Of a stretch of DNA of 64,000 nt, positions 1 to 11,090 are shown piece after piece; position 1 is the stretch's first letter; each line of letters begins with the position of its first letter. The notes under the pieces were generated by a model that ran no database searches, was not told the origin of the DNA, and was given only the letters and a program-made list of their open reading frames with translations. Origin of the DNA: Mytilus californianus (lineage: Eukaryota > Mollusca > Bivalvia > Mytilida > Mytilidae); NCBI RefSeq assembly GCF_021869535.1, contig NW_026262581.1, positions 115,782,771-115,846,770 of the forward strand, read 5' to 3'. A program made the position numbers and the translations under genes.

Positions 1-32
1 CCTTTCAATCATCAGACAGAGACCACAAATCA

Positions 33-731
33 ATGGTTCGACTCTCTTTATTTCTAAAGTCGGTTAAACGTTCACAAAAACAGTCAGTCAGGCCAAGATT
101 TCCAATTACTTCTGACATACTAAAGCAAATGTGTGTTAAACTGAAGAGAGGCTTTTTTTCAGAATTTATAGACTTAATGTTTGAAACTGTTTGTATTGTA
201 GCATTTCATGGTTTTTTACGTTGTGGTGAATTTACTGTAGATAATGCATCTAACTTTGATTCAGAATCTAATTTATGTGTTTCTGATGTTACATTTTATG
301 AAGATTTTGCAATTCTTCACCTAAAGCAGTCAAAAACAGATCCTTTTAGGAAAGGCATTGATATACAATTGCATAGGCTAAATAATATCCTATGCCCTTA
401 TACAACTTTAAAGAACTACTTACAATTAAGATCAGTTAAAGGAAAATGTGCACTTTCAGATCCATGGTTCATTAATGAAAATCTTTCAGCTTTAGAAAGA
501 AAATATTTTATTACAAATTTAAAAATTTTATTAGAAGCCTGTGGATACCAAGCCGCCCTATATAATGGACATTCTTTTCGTATAGGTGCAGCAACCAGTG
601 CTGGTAAAACTAATATTGAAGATCACTTAATTAAAACATTAGGTAGATGGAGTTCTGATAGTTACTGTCGATATGTTAGGACAGAGAAATCTTCTATTAA
701 GAACGCACAGCAACAAATTTGTAACAGTTAA
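33..731 (+). CDS. Tyrosine recombinase, C-terminal catalytic part (mobile element, 5' partial)
   Basis: This encodes the catalytic domain of a tyrosine recombinase of the kind carried by eukaryotic DIRS, Ngaro or Crypton-like elements, which cuts and joins DNA through a phosphotyrosine intermediate. Counting from the ATG at 33, the expected active-site set is visible: R63 in FLRCGEF, K101 in KQSKTDPF, H180-x-x-R183 in GHSFRIG, W206 in GRWSS and Y214 in CRYVR. The frame is open back to base 3 with no stop, so the ATG at 33 may be internal and the N-terminal domain probably lies outside the window. The domain shows no frameshift or stop, unlike every LINE here. The element class cannot be settled without its other genes and termini. 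It is surrounded by repeats and no host gene is adjacent. Confidence 0.85.
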   Translation: MVRLSLFLKSVKRSQKQSVRPRFPITSDILKQMCVKLKRGFFSEFIDLMFETVCIVAFHGFLRCGEFTVDNASNFDSESNLCVSDVTFYEDFAILHLKQSKTDPFRKGIDIQLHRLNNILCPYTTLKNYLQLRSVKGKCALSDPWFINENLSALERKYFITNLKILLEACGYQAALYNGHSFRIGAATSAGKTNIEDHLIKTLGRWSSDSYCRYVRTEKSSIKNAQQQICNS

Positions 732-990
732 AATTTGTACAGTTATTATGTATATTATGTATGTATATATATATATAAATCTAGGTAGCACTAAGATTAC
801 ATGTTAACTCTTACACATTCTATTTTCATGAATTAGTCAGTTGTGTGTTATATCATTAAACTATGTACAGCTTAAATTGTGTTTAATAGAATTCCACAGT
901 GTGTAGTTGAAGGTTTCATTCCTTAAAACCCAATTTTTCCCATTTATTACCTTGGGGGTCACTCAGCTGTTTCACACCTGACTTTTTGGA
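732..990. other. AT-rich downstream flank of the recombinase
   Basis: Non-coding flank with a TA-rich run at about 748-778. It could be the 3' untranslated part of the recombinase element. I see no clear terminus. Confidence 0.4.
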
Positions 991-1300
991 CCCTTTCGAA
1001 ATTGACCACTGGTCTAATTTCTCATTTCCCCCAAGTCATTAAATGTAATACATCTACATTTATTTCTCTCTCCACCGTCAATCTAACCCCCTTTTATCGT
1101 AGCCACCTGCTATGAGATGGAGCAACGCTTCATCCCCTTATAGGAACTCATCTGGTTCCGGTTGGTTGACGGAGTGTCCATGTCCATGGGGCTTGGTCCA
1201 TCTATACCAAGTGTCGTCGACAGGGCCTGGAGCTAAATTTCCCTTTGCTGAGTACTTGACTCCCAAGGGCCAAATTATTTATATATTTTATTAATAAAAA
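991..1300. repeat. Repeat block with pieces shared with 2223-2336
   Basis: Bases 991-1049 are identical in direct orientation to 2223-2281. Bases 1182-1239 are the reverse complement of 2279-2336. A 60-codon open frame at 1112-1294 has no recognisable domain and overlaps this repeat, so I do not call it a gene. Confidence 0.75.
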
Positions 1301-1454
1301 ATAGAAATTAAATAATCTTGTTGTCAGCAGCAAACTCATTGATATACTATTTGGTTATACTGGATTGTCTGTTTCAATCTTATAGGAATGTCCAAGTCTG
1401 AAGGTCTCGTTTATTGTCAAGGTTGTCAACACTGCAGGAGTATGTTAAGAAATA

Positions 1455-1632
1455 AGTTACAAATACTGGGTATAAAAGAATACCAGAGAACACCTAAACA
1501 AGAGAGCTACAAATACAGGGTATAAAAGAATACCAGAGAACACCTAAACAAGAGAGCTACAAATACAGGGTATAAAAGAATACCAGAGAACACCTAAACA
1601 AGAGAGCTACAAATACAGGGTATAAAAGAATC
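1455..1632. repeat. 50-bp minisatellite, about 3.6 copies
   Basis: A 50-bp unit repeats exactly with starts at 1501, 1551 and 1601, and a slightly diverged copy precedes it. Each unit contains GGGTATAAAAG and ACACCTAAACAAG. The 3' copy breaks off at about 1632. Confidence 0.95.
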
Positions 1633-1894
1633 ACCAAGATCACCTTTAAAAAGAGGAGTTTTAACAAAGTCACAGTTTACTTAATCATGAGGAACACCTA
1701 AACAAGAATCAACTAGCTAAACAAGGTACATGAATCATTATCGATAAACCACAGAAAATAGAATACAGACTTAACAATGAATAAAGTCATTACTTGCTGC
1801 ATCCGTCGTATCGTCAATGTCATAGTTGCTACTGTTAAGTTATGGATTTCAGCCCTTCTGTCATATACCTAAGTCCCTGGAGTCATAGAATAAA

Positions 1895-2573
1895 TAGAAG
1901 CTTATATTATGTATAAGTGTTGTTTATTGATGACACATCATAGTTTGCATGTGTGTAGCAAATGTTTGGTACTGACATGCCTCTGGCTGCATGATCACTC
2001 CTTATTTGGTTATAAGGCAAAGGAGTGATACATACCCTTCTCAAATTTCCCCAGGATGCTAGGTAGTTGTTCATTTTGAGTTTTGCTGCTGACAGGGAAA
2101 GTCATACATTAGTTATCATAAAGTTACAAAATACCCACCCACCTCCCTTTAATCACCTTCAACTACTCACTGTATATGGGAGCAGTCTCAGCAAACCAGT
2201 GGTTTTCTTCAATTTCAAAACTCCCTTTCGAAATTGACCACTGGTCTAATTTCTCATTTCCCCCAAGTCATTAAATGTAATTTAGCTCCAGGCCCTGTCG
2301 ACGACACTTGGTATAGATGGACCAAGCCCCATGGACATTTGTAACTTTATGATAACTAATGTATGACTTTCCCTGTCAGCAGCAAAACTCAAAATGAACA
2401 ACTACCTAGCATCCTGGGGAAATTTGAGAAGGGTATGTATCACTCCTTTGCCTTATAACCAAATAAGGAGTGATCATGCAGCCAGAGGCATGTCAGTACC
2501 AAACATTTGCTACACACATGCAAACTATGATGTGTCATCAATAAACAACACTTATACATAATATAAGCTTCTA
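1895..2573. repeat. Perfect 236-bp inverted repeat with 207-bp spacer
   Basis: Bases 1895-2130 and 2338-2573 are reverse complements; I found no mismatch when reading them base against base. The spacer 2131-2337 contains the segments shared with 991-1239. Such a structure can fold into a long hairpin. It could be a foldback element, a recent inverted duplication, or an assembly or library artefact. Confidence 0.93.
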
Positions 2574-2849
2574 GTAGCAAGAGCAGATATATGTAATACG
2601 AAAATAATGTAAATTTAAGTAACAGGTATTGCTGTCATCACAGCTCTAAAAATAGTTTCTAACGTTATCTATATATACCATATAGTCATCAAATTCTGGT
2701 TGGGTTAAATTTTAAATAAAATTGACCAGACAGATAAAAGGTATAGGAAAGGGGAAGAATACTGTCAATTTTGGGGCTCATGGGTCAAAGGTTAATAACA
2801 CTGTTAGTAAAAATAGATTTTTATTTAAAAAAAATGGTTTCCAGATGGT

Positions 2850-3560
2850 AACTTAAATTTCCCTTGATTGATTGAAATAATACTTATAGACATGAAAAAT
2901 ATAGGGAATTGTCAGAAGCTTAATTGTTGCTTTTGGAGTTAACAGATCGAAGGACAAGGTCACTGCTTATAAAAATAGAAACCAATTCGAAAATGGGTTC
3001 TGGATGGTTTCTTAGGTGTCCCTTGCTTGATTGGAATGAAACTTATACAGATGTAAGATATTTGGAAGTTGAAGAAGTCTTTTGATTTTGGTTCAAAGGT
3101 CAAGGTTGCTGTATCCAGGTAATTATGATGAGTTAATTAACTAAAAATAGAAAAAAAAATGAAAATGGTTTCTTAAGTGTCCCTTGCTTGATTGGAATGA
3201 AACTTATACAGATGTAAGATATTTGGAATTTGGAGAAACCTTTTAATTTTTGGGCCAAATGTCAAGGTTACTGTCACTAATAATAGGGAAAAAATGGAAA
3301 AATGATTCATGATAGAAGCTTGAGTTTCCCTTGCTTGATTAGAATAAAATTTTACAGACAGAAGATTCATACTGTAAAGTGGTTTATTGTTCTTGAGTTT
3401 AAATTTCAAGTTCAAAACCTGAATTGTGTGGTTATTTTGACATTTTCCTTTCCTGTGATTCTAATCTGCTTTGAAGTTAAAATTTATGCAATTAACAAAA
3501 ATAAACCCCTTGCACTTTACAGTATAGATAAGGCGAAGAAGACAATAGATTTTGGGAGTC
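2850..3560 (+). repeat. Degenerate tandem repeat, about 147-161 bp period (family A)
   Basis: Diverged units share the word TCCCTTG at 2860, 3019, 3180 and 3327, followed by GATTGAATGAAAC-like sequence and a GGTCAAGGT block. Intervals are 159, 161 and 147 bp. The small open frames here are by-products of the repeat. A more diverged copy in the opposite orientation lies at 58600-59110. Confidence 0.75.
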
Positions 3561-3597
3561 AAAGGTCAAGATCACTGTTACTAAAATAGATTTTTGT

Positions 3598-4030
3598 CTC
3601 GCTTGTGATGAAACTCGTGAAAAGCAAGACATAGGGATTGCTTTTCCGGTTACGGCTGGGGCGATGGCTGCGGCGGTGGTGTCAACAATTGTTAAGTTTT
3701 CTGCTTAAGTTCGTTTGATAGGAACTACTTGTGATAGATCATTGATATAAATATAAAGTTGCATTACTGTCAGTACATATATCAGTTTGACGACTATTTC
3801 GAGGCCCTGCCCCCTAGGTCATGGTCCAGCAACTTTGAATTAACTAGCAATTTTCAATGTTAAGGTTTCTGCTCAAGTTAGTTTGATAGATTTTACTTAT
3901 GAAAGATCAATGATATTTTGTATGAAGTTGCATTACTATCAGTACATATCAGTTTGACGACTATTTTGAGGCCCTGGCCCCTAGGTCACGGTTCAGCGAC
4001 TTTGAATTAAGAAGCAATGTAGCTGTCCAT
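3598..4030 (+). repeat. Interspersed repeat with internal duplication
   Basis: It starts with a GC-rich block (GACATAGGGAT, then GGCTGCGGCGG) that resembles the start of the repeat at 7874. Two copies of a roughly 170-bp unit follow, each ending GAGGCCCTG..CCCTAGGTCA and a TTTGAATTAA tail. Confidence 0.65.
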
Positions 4031-4112
4031 CAGATTGACTTTTTCTGAATTTTATCCGGACAGGCAAGACATATCTCTGTGTCAACAGTTTATTTAAGTT
4101 GATTAGGTATTA

Positions 4113-4776
4113 GGTAGCAATACACAGTTAGAAGTTTAGTTTCGCATTATGGCCATGGTGAATTTTTTAAATATGAAAGTTTTTGTACAATAAAATTGAT
4201 TTTTAGATAATTGAAGAATAATATAGCCTTCTTAGTGGGTTTATATGAACATTTAGATTGTTTTTAGCATGTTTTATAGGCCATTTTTCTGTTTGACAGT
4301 CTGTATTTTCCTATCCGTACCGCCCATAGGTCCATAAGTTATTGTAGTGTTTAGCAACAAAGATTTGACGCTTGATCTTTTCAATTCAATTTTATGGAAA
4401 AACGAGCAGAAACGCATATGATTTTTTTTGGACCTCTTGATAGATATATGTCTATGATTTCAGGAAAGGTATCACTGTAATTGATTGAAATTTTCCTTTG
4501 GACCAAATTTTGGAGACTTTTGTGACATGTTCACCCCCTTTTTTGCAATATTTTGTATCAAATAAATGCAGATTGTTGCCATGGTTACACCAAAAAGAGA
4601 TTATATTTCACCATTATAACCATTAGAAATCAAATCTATGGAAGATTCTCTTTCTATAAATATACACATGCATAACACAAATATTAAGCCTTATTTGTTA
4701 GAAAGGAAGGGAAAGAGGGTGTTTAAAAATAATGAGTGTCAATTTCAAGTTTTTTTTCTAACTGTGTATTGCTACC
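4113..4776. mobile_element. Non-autonomous DNA transposon with TIRs and TTA duplications
   Basis: The ends form a 21-bp perfect terminal inverted repeat (GGTAGCAATACACAG at the left, its complement at the right) and are flanked on both sides by TTA. A 3-bp TTA target duplication with TIRs is typical of the PIF/Harbinger superfamily. The 664-bp interior has no transposase, so this would be a MITE-like derivative. Confidence 0.75.
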
Positions 4777-4789
4777 TTATAATATCCTA

Positions 4790-5215
4790 CATTTAATTGG
4801 TGCATATTTTTTCAGGTGATAGATAAGCAAGAACAGTACCTGTTTATTTGTCCCTCCAAACATAGTAGTATTTTGAACTCTTACAATAAAAATGTTTTCT
4901 CTTTTTTATTGTGCAGTTCGAGGAGCATCAGTTGGCAGTGCCAGTTTTTACTTGTCTTGTCCTTGTTCGAGGAGTATGTTCTTCTGGATGCAGTCAAATG
5001 ATGTTAACCTTTTTATAACACATCAGTTATAAACAATATTTTTTTTGCTAAGATGAGTTTTCTCAGTAACTACATGTCACCGTTATATTTATGTCACGTC
5101 TGACGAGTCACCTGTACTTGACATCAATTCAATTTTCAACAATCCATATTAATCCATATAGAAATTGACAATGATGATCGATTGAGAACAAAACTTTACG
5201 ACAAAAGAGATTGTG
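4790..5215. other. No gene seen
   Basis: AT-rich sequence. The word GTTCGAGGAG occurs twice (about 4917 and 4966). A short open frame at 4816-5001 has no recognisable domain. Confidence 0.4.
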
Positions 5216-5221
5216 AACTTT

Positions 5222-5495
5222 CCATTTCTATGTAGTATAGGGTAGAGAATTGAAACTGGGAAGGCGTCAAAGAGACAACAACCCGACCAAAGAGCAGAAA
5301 ACACCACAAAGCCACCAATTGGTCATCGCACGTAGAAAATCCCGTACCCGGAGGCGGGCTTCAGCTGGCCCTTAAACAATAATATATATATTAGTTCAGC
5401 GAAATGGACTCCGCGCTAAACACCGAAACAAACAAATGAACCAAATTTTAAAAAAAAACACTCAAGACTAACAAATGCTAGAGGTTCCACACGGT
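5222..5495 (+). repeat. SINE-like interspersed repeat, truncated copy
   Basis: Same family as 22399-22827 (reverse orientation) and 31706-31770. Landmarks are TCAAAGAGACAACAACCCGACC, then CCACCAATGGGTC-like, CGGAGG..CAGCTGGCCC and CTAACAAATGCTAGAGG-like blocks. This copy lacks the distal tail. I recognise it as a family common in mussel genomes; its class is inferred. Confidence 0.75.
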
Positions 5496-7430
5496 GTGTT
5501 CTATGGGAAAAAACACTTCACTAAAAAGAAAATGTGAAGAACAGTCCTCAGTAGTGCAGTCTGTCATCGTTCACGTAATTTAGTCTCGGAAACTGTCATT
5601 ATCAAAAAAAAGTATCGTTTTACCATGCGAAATGAATATTTTTTTCAAGAATGATGATTTCTGTTCATCTACACGAACTTATAGATCGAAAACTTTCAAA
5701 ACTGAAAGTTGTCGAGTTGTTAATTGATAACATAATCGAAAAATAGCGAGGTTAAAAGTTTGTTCGAAACATCGATAGTAAAATTGTTCAATCAATGCTA
5801 ATGGGTTATATATACGAAGACTTTATTTAGGTTGAAACTTTGATAAAACGGATGAAATTTGCAGTCAGAATGAACTTGTATCAAAAATACATAAAACATT
5901 TGCCACTGGACATTAAAAACCCCCAAAAAAATCAATCATACACGAATAGCCTTTTATTATCAGCGATTATATTTGTAATTGCATATTCTTAAAACAACAA
6001 ACTCTATTTCTGTACATTGTTATTTCCATTCGTGTTTTATTTTTCCTCTTTAAAAACTAATCTTCTCATTTCCGATTTACAAATAATCGATTACCGGTCG
6101 AAACTTCTATCGATTGCACAGCACAAGTAAACACGTGAAAAAAACTCTAGCAACCCACAACACTTCTCTGACATTGACACATGAATATAATGAGAGTTAG
6201 GACGCAAGAACATAAAACAAAAACAAAACTTTACATGTACCAATCTATTATGTATGTTTTATAAATTCTCGTGCAGTAATTATCTTTGCAGCATAATTTT
6301 GTTATATTTTTACGGAGATTTAATATTTGGCACGTGGATGCATGGCATGTCACAATAACTGATGTATACTCAGACACTTATCTCTGAAAATATAACCTAT
6401 ATGCATATTAGGTAATTTTTGGCAGATACAAGTGTCTGTGGATGTATAGCCTTTTACTTTGACATTACAACATATTTTTTTGTGAGAAGATATTCCGGTC
6501 TTAAATTTCTTGCATATTCATTGTGCACATTAAAATAAATTTCTTTGAATTTGCCTTAGTGACCTAATTACAAAAGAGTTAGCCCTTGCTTCATATCGCT
6601 TAATTTTTCTAAACTTGTCTGCTCTAGCTTCAGAAATATGGCATACTGACATGTTCCTATGACATATACAGTCACTAGAAAAACACATAGAGGTTGGTCC
6701 GATAGGATCAGAAGTGGTTTATTGCATAGCAACATACGGATTTCATACAAAACTCCATAACCATCTAATCTCCCTATTTGTTAGATGTCTAGAAAATGAT
6801 GAAATTATTGACCTAGTTTATTTGTTGTTTTCATCATTAATATTTACCAGCTCGTATATTGTTGTTGTGAACTCGTATAGTCAAAACAGATTTCTTACGG
6901 AGAACACGTCAACTTTACAAGTGTTCTATTTGGAAGGCATTAGACATGTTCGAGCTAGCATTAACTGTCTTAATTGTCTGCTTTGGGAGAGATCTGCATG
7001 CAAGTAGTTTGACAAAACTTCACAAATTATATTCTTACTAGTTTAATAGAAAAACAAAGGATATGGGGTATCCATCCATGACACAAAATCAGCAAATGCA
7101 CAAAAAAAAACATACAAAAAGCACTTTTATTGCTGTTCTTCATTTCAAAGTCACAGTGATACCTCAACACGGAGTTTGACAAAATGTGTACTGTAGTTAA
7201 GATATTAATAGAACTCGTTTTTTAGTCACAGAAGACAACGAGGTCCTCGTCTCGATCATTCTATTGAATATTTCCCAATATTTTAACAAATACATGTCTA
7301 CCAACCTAACCTGATAACTTGGACCAGTCGATGGACAAGGTGTTCGGTTCTAAACACAATTCTAATATTAAATAAACTCGTCATCAGGCTTTCTAATATA
7401 AAAAGATATTAACTACTGATCAATTATTCC
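5496..7430. other. No gene seen
   Basis: AT-rich non-coding sequence. A small hairpin (AACTTTC..GAAAGTT) lies near 5692. Open frames at 6568-6750 and 6714-7007 are short and lack domain signatures. Confidence 0.4.
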
Positions 7431-7433
7431 GTG

Positions 7434-7510
7434 TCGGACTATTGGGGCGTAGACCAATGGGGCATCGGACTAATGGCGTTCGGGACCAATGGGGTGTCGG
7501 AATATCGGGG
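7434..7510 (+). repeat. Short degenerate minisatellite, about 17 bp
   Basis: Four to five diverged copies of a unit like GGACYAATGGGGYRTC give a small GC-rich island in AT-rich DNA. Confidence 0.6.
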
Positions 7511-7517
7511 CTGCCCC

Positions 7518-7720
7518 AAAAAAAGCGGCGGGGTTAAAAATGTTTTGTGATATATTAACCCACCCCTATACCGCTATCCAAAGTGGAATATACAAGCACA
7601 CAGCAATACGCATAGTAAAATTCAGTTTAAACGAAGTCCGAGTCCGATCTTAGAATAGGTAACAGAAGAAACAAAGCAAAATGACAATGATCAATATAAG
7701 TTAACAAAGGACTACTAGAA
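7518..7720 (+). repeat. SINE-like repeat, distal tail copy
   Basis: It matches the distal half of the repeat at 22399-22560 in reverse: GGCGGGGTTAAA, then CAATACGCATAGTAAAA, TCCGAGTCCGAT and AAGCAAAATGACAATGAT. The proximal half is absent. Confidence 0.7.
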
Positions 7721-7873
7721 GGTAATAAAAATATACCTTCATGTGCTACTTTTAGAGATAAATGGGGTCGAAATTTTAGACATTTGCTCAAAATTTCGGT
7801 TTCTTGGACATTTCATTCTTTTGAACAGACATACCTAACTTTTTTGTTTCAAAAGATAAACACAAACGAATTT

Positions 7874-8902
7874 TTGTCGCAGAAAGCTCGACATAGGGAT
7901 AGTGATCCGGCGGCGGTTGCGGCGGCGTTAACTAACTTCTTAAAAGCTTGGTATTTCAGAAGGTAGAAGACCTGGATGCTGCATACTTTGTATATAGATG
8001 CCTAATGCCTCTGTCATATGTCCATTGTCCTTGACCTCATTTTCGTGGTTCAGTGACTACTTGTTAATTTCTCTCTTATTATGAGTAATAGGATAACTAT
8101 ATTTGGTATGTGCGTACCTTGCAAGGTCCTCATGCCTGTCAGACAGTTTTCACTTGACCTCGGCCTCATTTCATGGATCAGTGAACAAGGTTAAGTTTTC
8201 GTGGTCAAGTCCATATCTCAGATACTATAAGCAATAGGTCTACTTTATTTGGTGTATGTAATGATTGTAAGGTGTACATGTCCAGCTGGCAGGTGTCATC
8301 TGACCTTGACCTCATTTTCATGGTTCAGTGATAGTAGTTTAGTTTTTGTGTTTTGGTCTGTTTTTCTTATACTGTATGCAATAGGTCAGCTATATTTGGT
8401 GTATGGAATGATTGTAAGGTGTACATGTCTAGCTGGCAGGTGTCATCTGACCTTGACCTCATTTTCATGGTTCAGTGGTCAAAGTTAAGTTTTTGAGTTT
8501 TGGTCTTTTTTCTAATACTATATGCAATAGTTCAACTAAATTTGGTGTATGGAAATATTTTATGATCTACATGTCAGTCACGCAGGTTTTATTTGACCTT
8601 GACCTCATTTTCAAGGTTCATTGCTCAGTGTTTAGTTTTTGTGTTTTGGTCTGTTTTTCTTAAACTATAAGCAATAGGTCAACTATATTTGTTGTATGGC
8701 GAATCGTTAGCTGTACATGCCTGCCTAGCATGGTTCATCTGACCTTGACCTCATTTTCATGGTTCATTGGTCAATGTTTAGTTTACTTGGTTAATGTTAA
8801 GTTTATGTGACAGTTGTAATAAAGCTCTATATTTAGGACTATCAACATAATATCAATGATTAGTAAAGAAGGCGAGACATTTCAGCGTGTGCACTCTTGT
8901 TT
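7874..8902 (+). repeat. Interspersed repeat with 146-147-bp internal units (family B, copy 1)
   Basis: It begins with a GC-rich head (GACATAGGGATAGTGATCC, then GGCGGCGG) and ends with GCGAGACATTTCAGCG and GTGCACTCTTG. The body is a tandem array keyed by TGACCTTGACCTCATTTTC, with units starting at 8155, 8301, 8448, 8594 and 8740. The period is 146-147 bp. I recognise the family as widespread in mussel DNA; its mobility class is unknown. The short open frames inside it are not genes. Confidence 0.85.
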
Positions 8903-9602
8903 GTGTTTTGGTCTGTTTTTCTATTACTGTATGCAGTAGGTCAACTTTATTTGGTGTATGGAAATATTTTACGATGTACATGTCAGTATTGCAGGTTTTA
9001 TTTGACCTTGACCTCATTTTCACAGTACATTGCTCAATGTTAAGTTGTTGTGTTTTGGTCTGTTTTTCTAATACTGTATGCAATAGGTCAGCTATATTTG
9101 GTGTATACAAATATTTTACGATGTACATGTAAGTCTCGCAGGTTTTGTTTGACCTTGACCTCCTTTTCATGGTTCATTGCTTATGTTAAGTTTTTGTGTT
9201 TTGGTCTGTTTTTCTTAACCTTTAAGCAATAGGTCAACTATATTTGGTGTATGGAATGATTGTAAGGTGTATATGTCTGTCTGGCAGGTATTATCTGACC
9301 TTCACCTCATTTTCATGGTTCATTGGTCAATGTTCAGTTCTCCTGGTTAACTTTGTTTCTTAGATACTATAAGCAATAGGTCAACTATATTTGATGCATG
9401 GAATGATTTTAAGGTGTACATGTCGGTCTGGCAGGGTTCATCTGACCTTGACTTCATTTTCGTGGTTCATTGGTCAATTTAGAATTTCCATGGTTTGGTC
9501 TGTTTCTTTTATACTATAAGCAATAGGTCATGTATATTCTGTGTATGGAATGATTGTATTAAAGGTGTTCATGTATTTCCCGCTTGGCGTGCACTCTTGT
9601 TA
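8903..9602 (+). repeat. Family B array, copy 2 (head missing)
   Basis: A continuation or second truncated copy of the previous repeat. Units start at 9003, 9150, 9296 and 9443, again 146-147 bp apart. It ends with the same terminal words, GCGTGCACTCTTG. It lacks the GC-rich head. Confidence 0.8.
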
Positions 9603-10050
9603 TTAAATTAACATGATTTAAAAAAGGGCGTAATATTTTGCTATTTATTTATCTAATTTAAAAGATATTCATAAAAATTTGTATAAATAATCTTCATACA
9701 AAATCAATCGAAATTTCATTTTTGAAAAGATGGGTCCATGACCTCGTTTTCGAGCTTATGATTAAAATCAGACGAAAAATGCATCTTTTACTAATATTTC
9801 ACAGTTTGACGTCGCGAGAAATAACAGTTTAGGTAAGCGACGTCATTACCTCCCCTGTTAAATACTGTATCGTGTGCCCTTAAGTTGAAATCATCCCTTC
9901 AAAAAAATTTTAAAAACGCCATCACGACATGGTTGACAGTTATGGAATATCTGTTTCACAAACGTCTTCGAATATGTTTTAAATTGTCGTAACCACAATC
10001 CCGTCCTCTTTTCCCCGAATGTGACCCACCGAATAACACTTATCACCATA
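9603..10050. other. No gene seen
   Basis: AT-rich sequence with one GC-richer patch near 9808-9860 (GACGTCGCGAG..GCGACGTC). No coding signal found. Confidence 0.4.
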
Positions 10051-10054
10051 TATA

Positions 10055-10240
10055 TATACACGAGCAACACCAGGGGTGCCACATGTGGACTAGGACGTCC
10101 TGTCTACCCTTCCGGAGTATCTGAGATCATCCCTTGTTTTGTTAAAAGGGGTTCGTGTTGTTCTTGCATTAGTTTTAGTGTTGATCTTTGTGTTTTTTTT
10201 TATTCTTTTAATGTATGTGATGTTTATACCGGTAACAGCC
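10055..10240 (+). repeat. Interspersed repeat copy (CGAGCAACAC family)
   Basis: Shares CGAGCAACAC..GGGTGCCACATGTGG, then CTACCCTTCCGGAGTA and TTCGTGTTGTTC with the copies at 10430 and 11340. The 79-codon open frame over it is not supported as a gene. Confidence 0.65.
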
Positions 10241-10429
10241 TTGTATATCCTTTGTCATGAAGTTTTTCTATTTCAAAATTTCATATTGGGATAAGTTTCA
10301 GAGTTGGAAAATTTATATGACCGATGGTTTATGAATTTGGTAATATCTTATGGTTAGAGAAAAGTCAATTACCAATGCGCTATTGCATGATGCCTAATCA
10401 CTTGATATAACGAGTCAACATATTTTAAG

Positions 10430-10650
10430 TAACACGACGGGTGTCACACGTGGGGCAGTGTATGCCCTTCTGAGATAAGCCCGGTATTTGGTTGGGTTCG
10501 TGTCGCTCAGTTTTTAGCTTTCTATGTTGTTTTTTGTGTACTGTTGTTTGTCTTTTCGTCGTTTTTCGTCTTTTGCCATGGCATTGTCAGTTTGTTTTAG
10601 ACTAATGAGTTTAAAGATTCCTTTGGTATCTTTCGCCTCTCTAACGTAGT
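10430..10650 (+). repeat. Interspersed repeat copy (CGAGCAACAC family)
   Basis: Second copy: ACACGACGGGTGTCACACG, GGTTCGTGTCGCTC and, further on, CCATGGCATTGTCAG. More complete at its 3' side than the 10055 copy. Confidence 0.65.
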
Positions 10651-10760
10651 ACTAGTGTCGATTTCATCCGTTCTTCCTCATGACTTTGTTGCAGCAGTGT
10701 AAGGACCACACCCCTGTTAATGAAGTCCGTATGGTGTGAACATGTACTAGTGTGACGTAT

Positions 10761-11090
10761 TTACTGAGTACGATGGATTAGAGGGTATGTTACTGCTGAG
10801 AAATGGTTAGTATCCTTAATTTCAAGTTCACTGGGATATATGAGATACATGTCTTTGATAAGGTTCTGTATGAATTCTGCTTCATATGAGTACAAAAACA
10901 AGTCGGCCAGTAGTGTTGCACTATTTGTAATCATTGGAATACCGACTGTCTGCAGAAATCTCATTCCACCAAACTCAACAAATATGTTGTCGATCAAAAA
11001 GTCCAGAATTTTGATGAGTTCATCTTCGGCGTATTTGTTGTTGGAATCAGTGTGGTCTTTGTACCACTGATAAAGCCATATTCTTCATCA
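10761..11090 (-). pseudogene. Reverse transcriptase fragment, decayed
   Basis: The - strand reads FVEFGGMRFLQTVGIPM followed by LLADLFLYSYEAEFIQ and then IYPSELEIKDT. The IPM..LLADLFLYSYE block is the palm region of a reverse transcriptase family common in bivalves; I think it is Penelope-like, but the clade is uncertain. The segment that normally carries the YIDDV catalytic box is missing: sequence jumps from the EAEFIQ helix straight to the IYPSELEIKDT block, so an internal deletion has removed the active site. The upstream part (about 11000-11090) continues in another frame. It is non-functional as it stands. Confidence 0.65.

Noticed and set aside
1112..1294. 60-codon frame
   Set aside because: Lies in repeat DNA partly duplicated in inverted form at 2279-2336; no domain.
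1455..1632. CRISPR-like regular array
   Set aside because: Units are contiguous 50-bp repeats without unique spacers, in a eukaryotic genome.
8249..9232. Several 60-105-codon frames on both strands
   Set aside because: They fall wholly in the family B tandem repeat and repeat its unit; they share no protein-level conservation beyond the DNA repeat.
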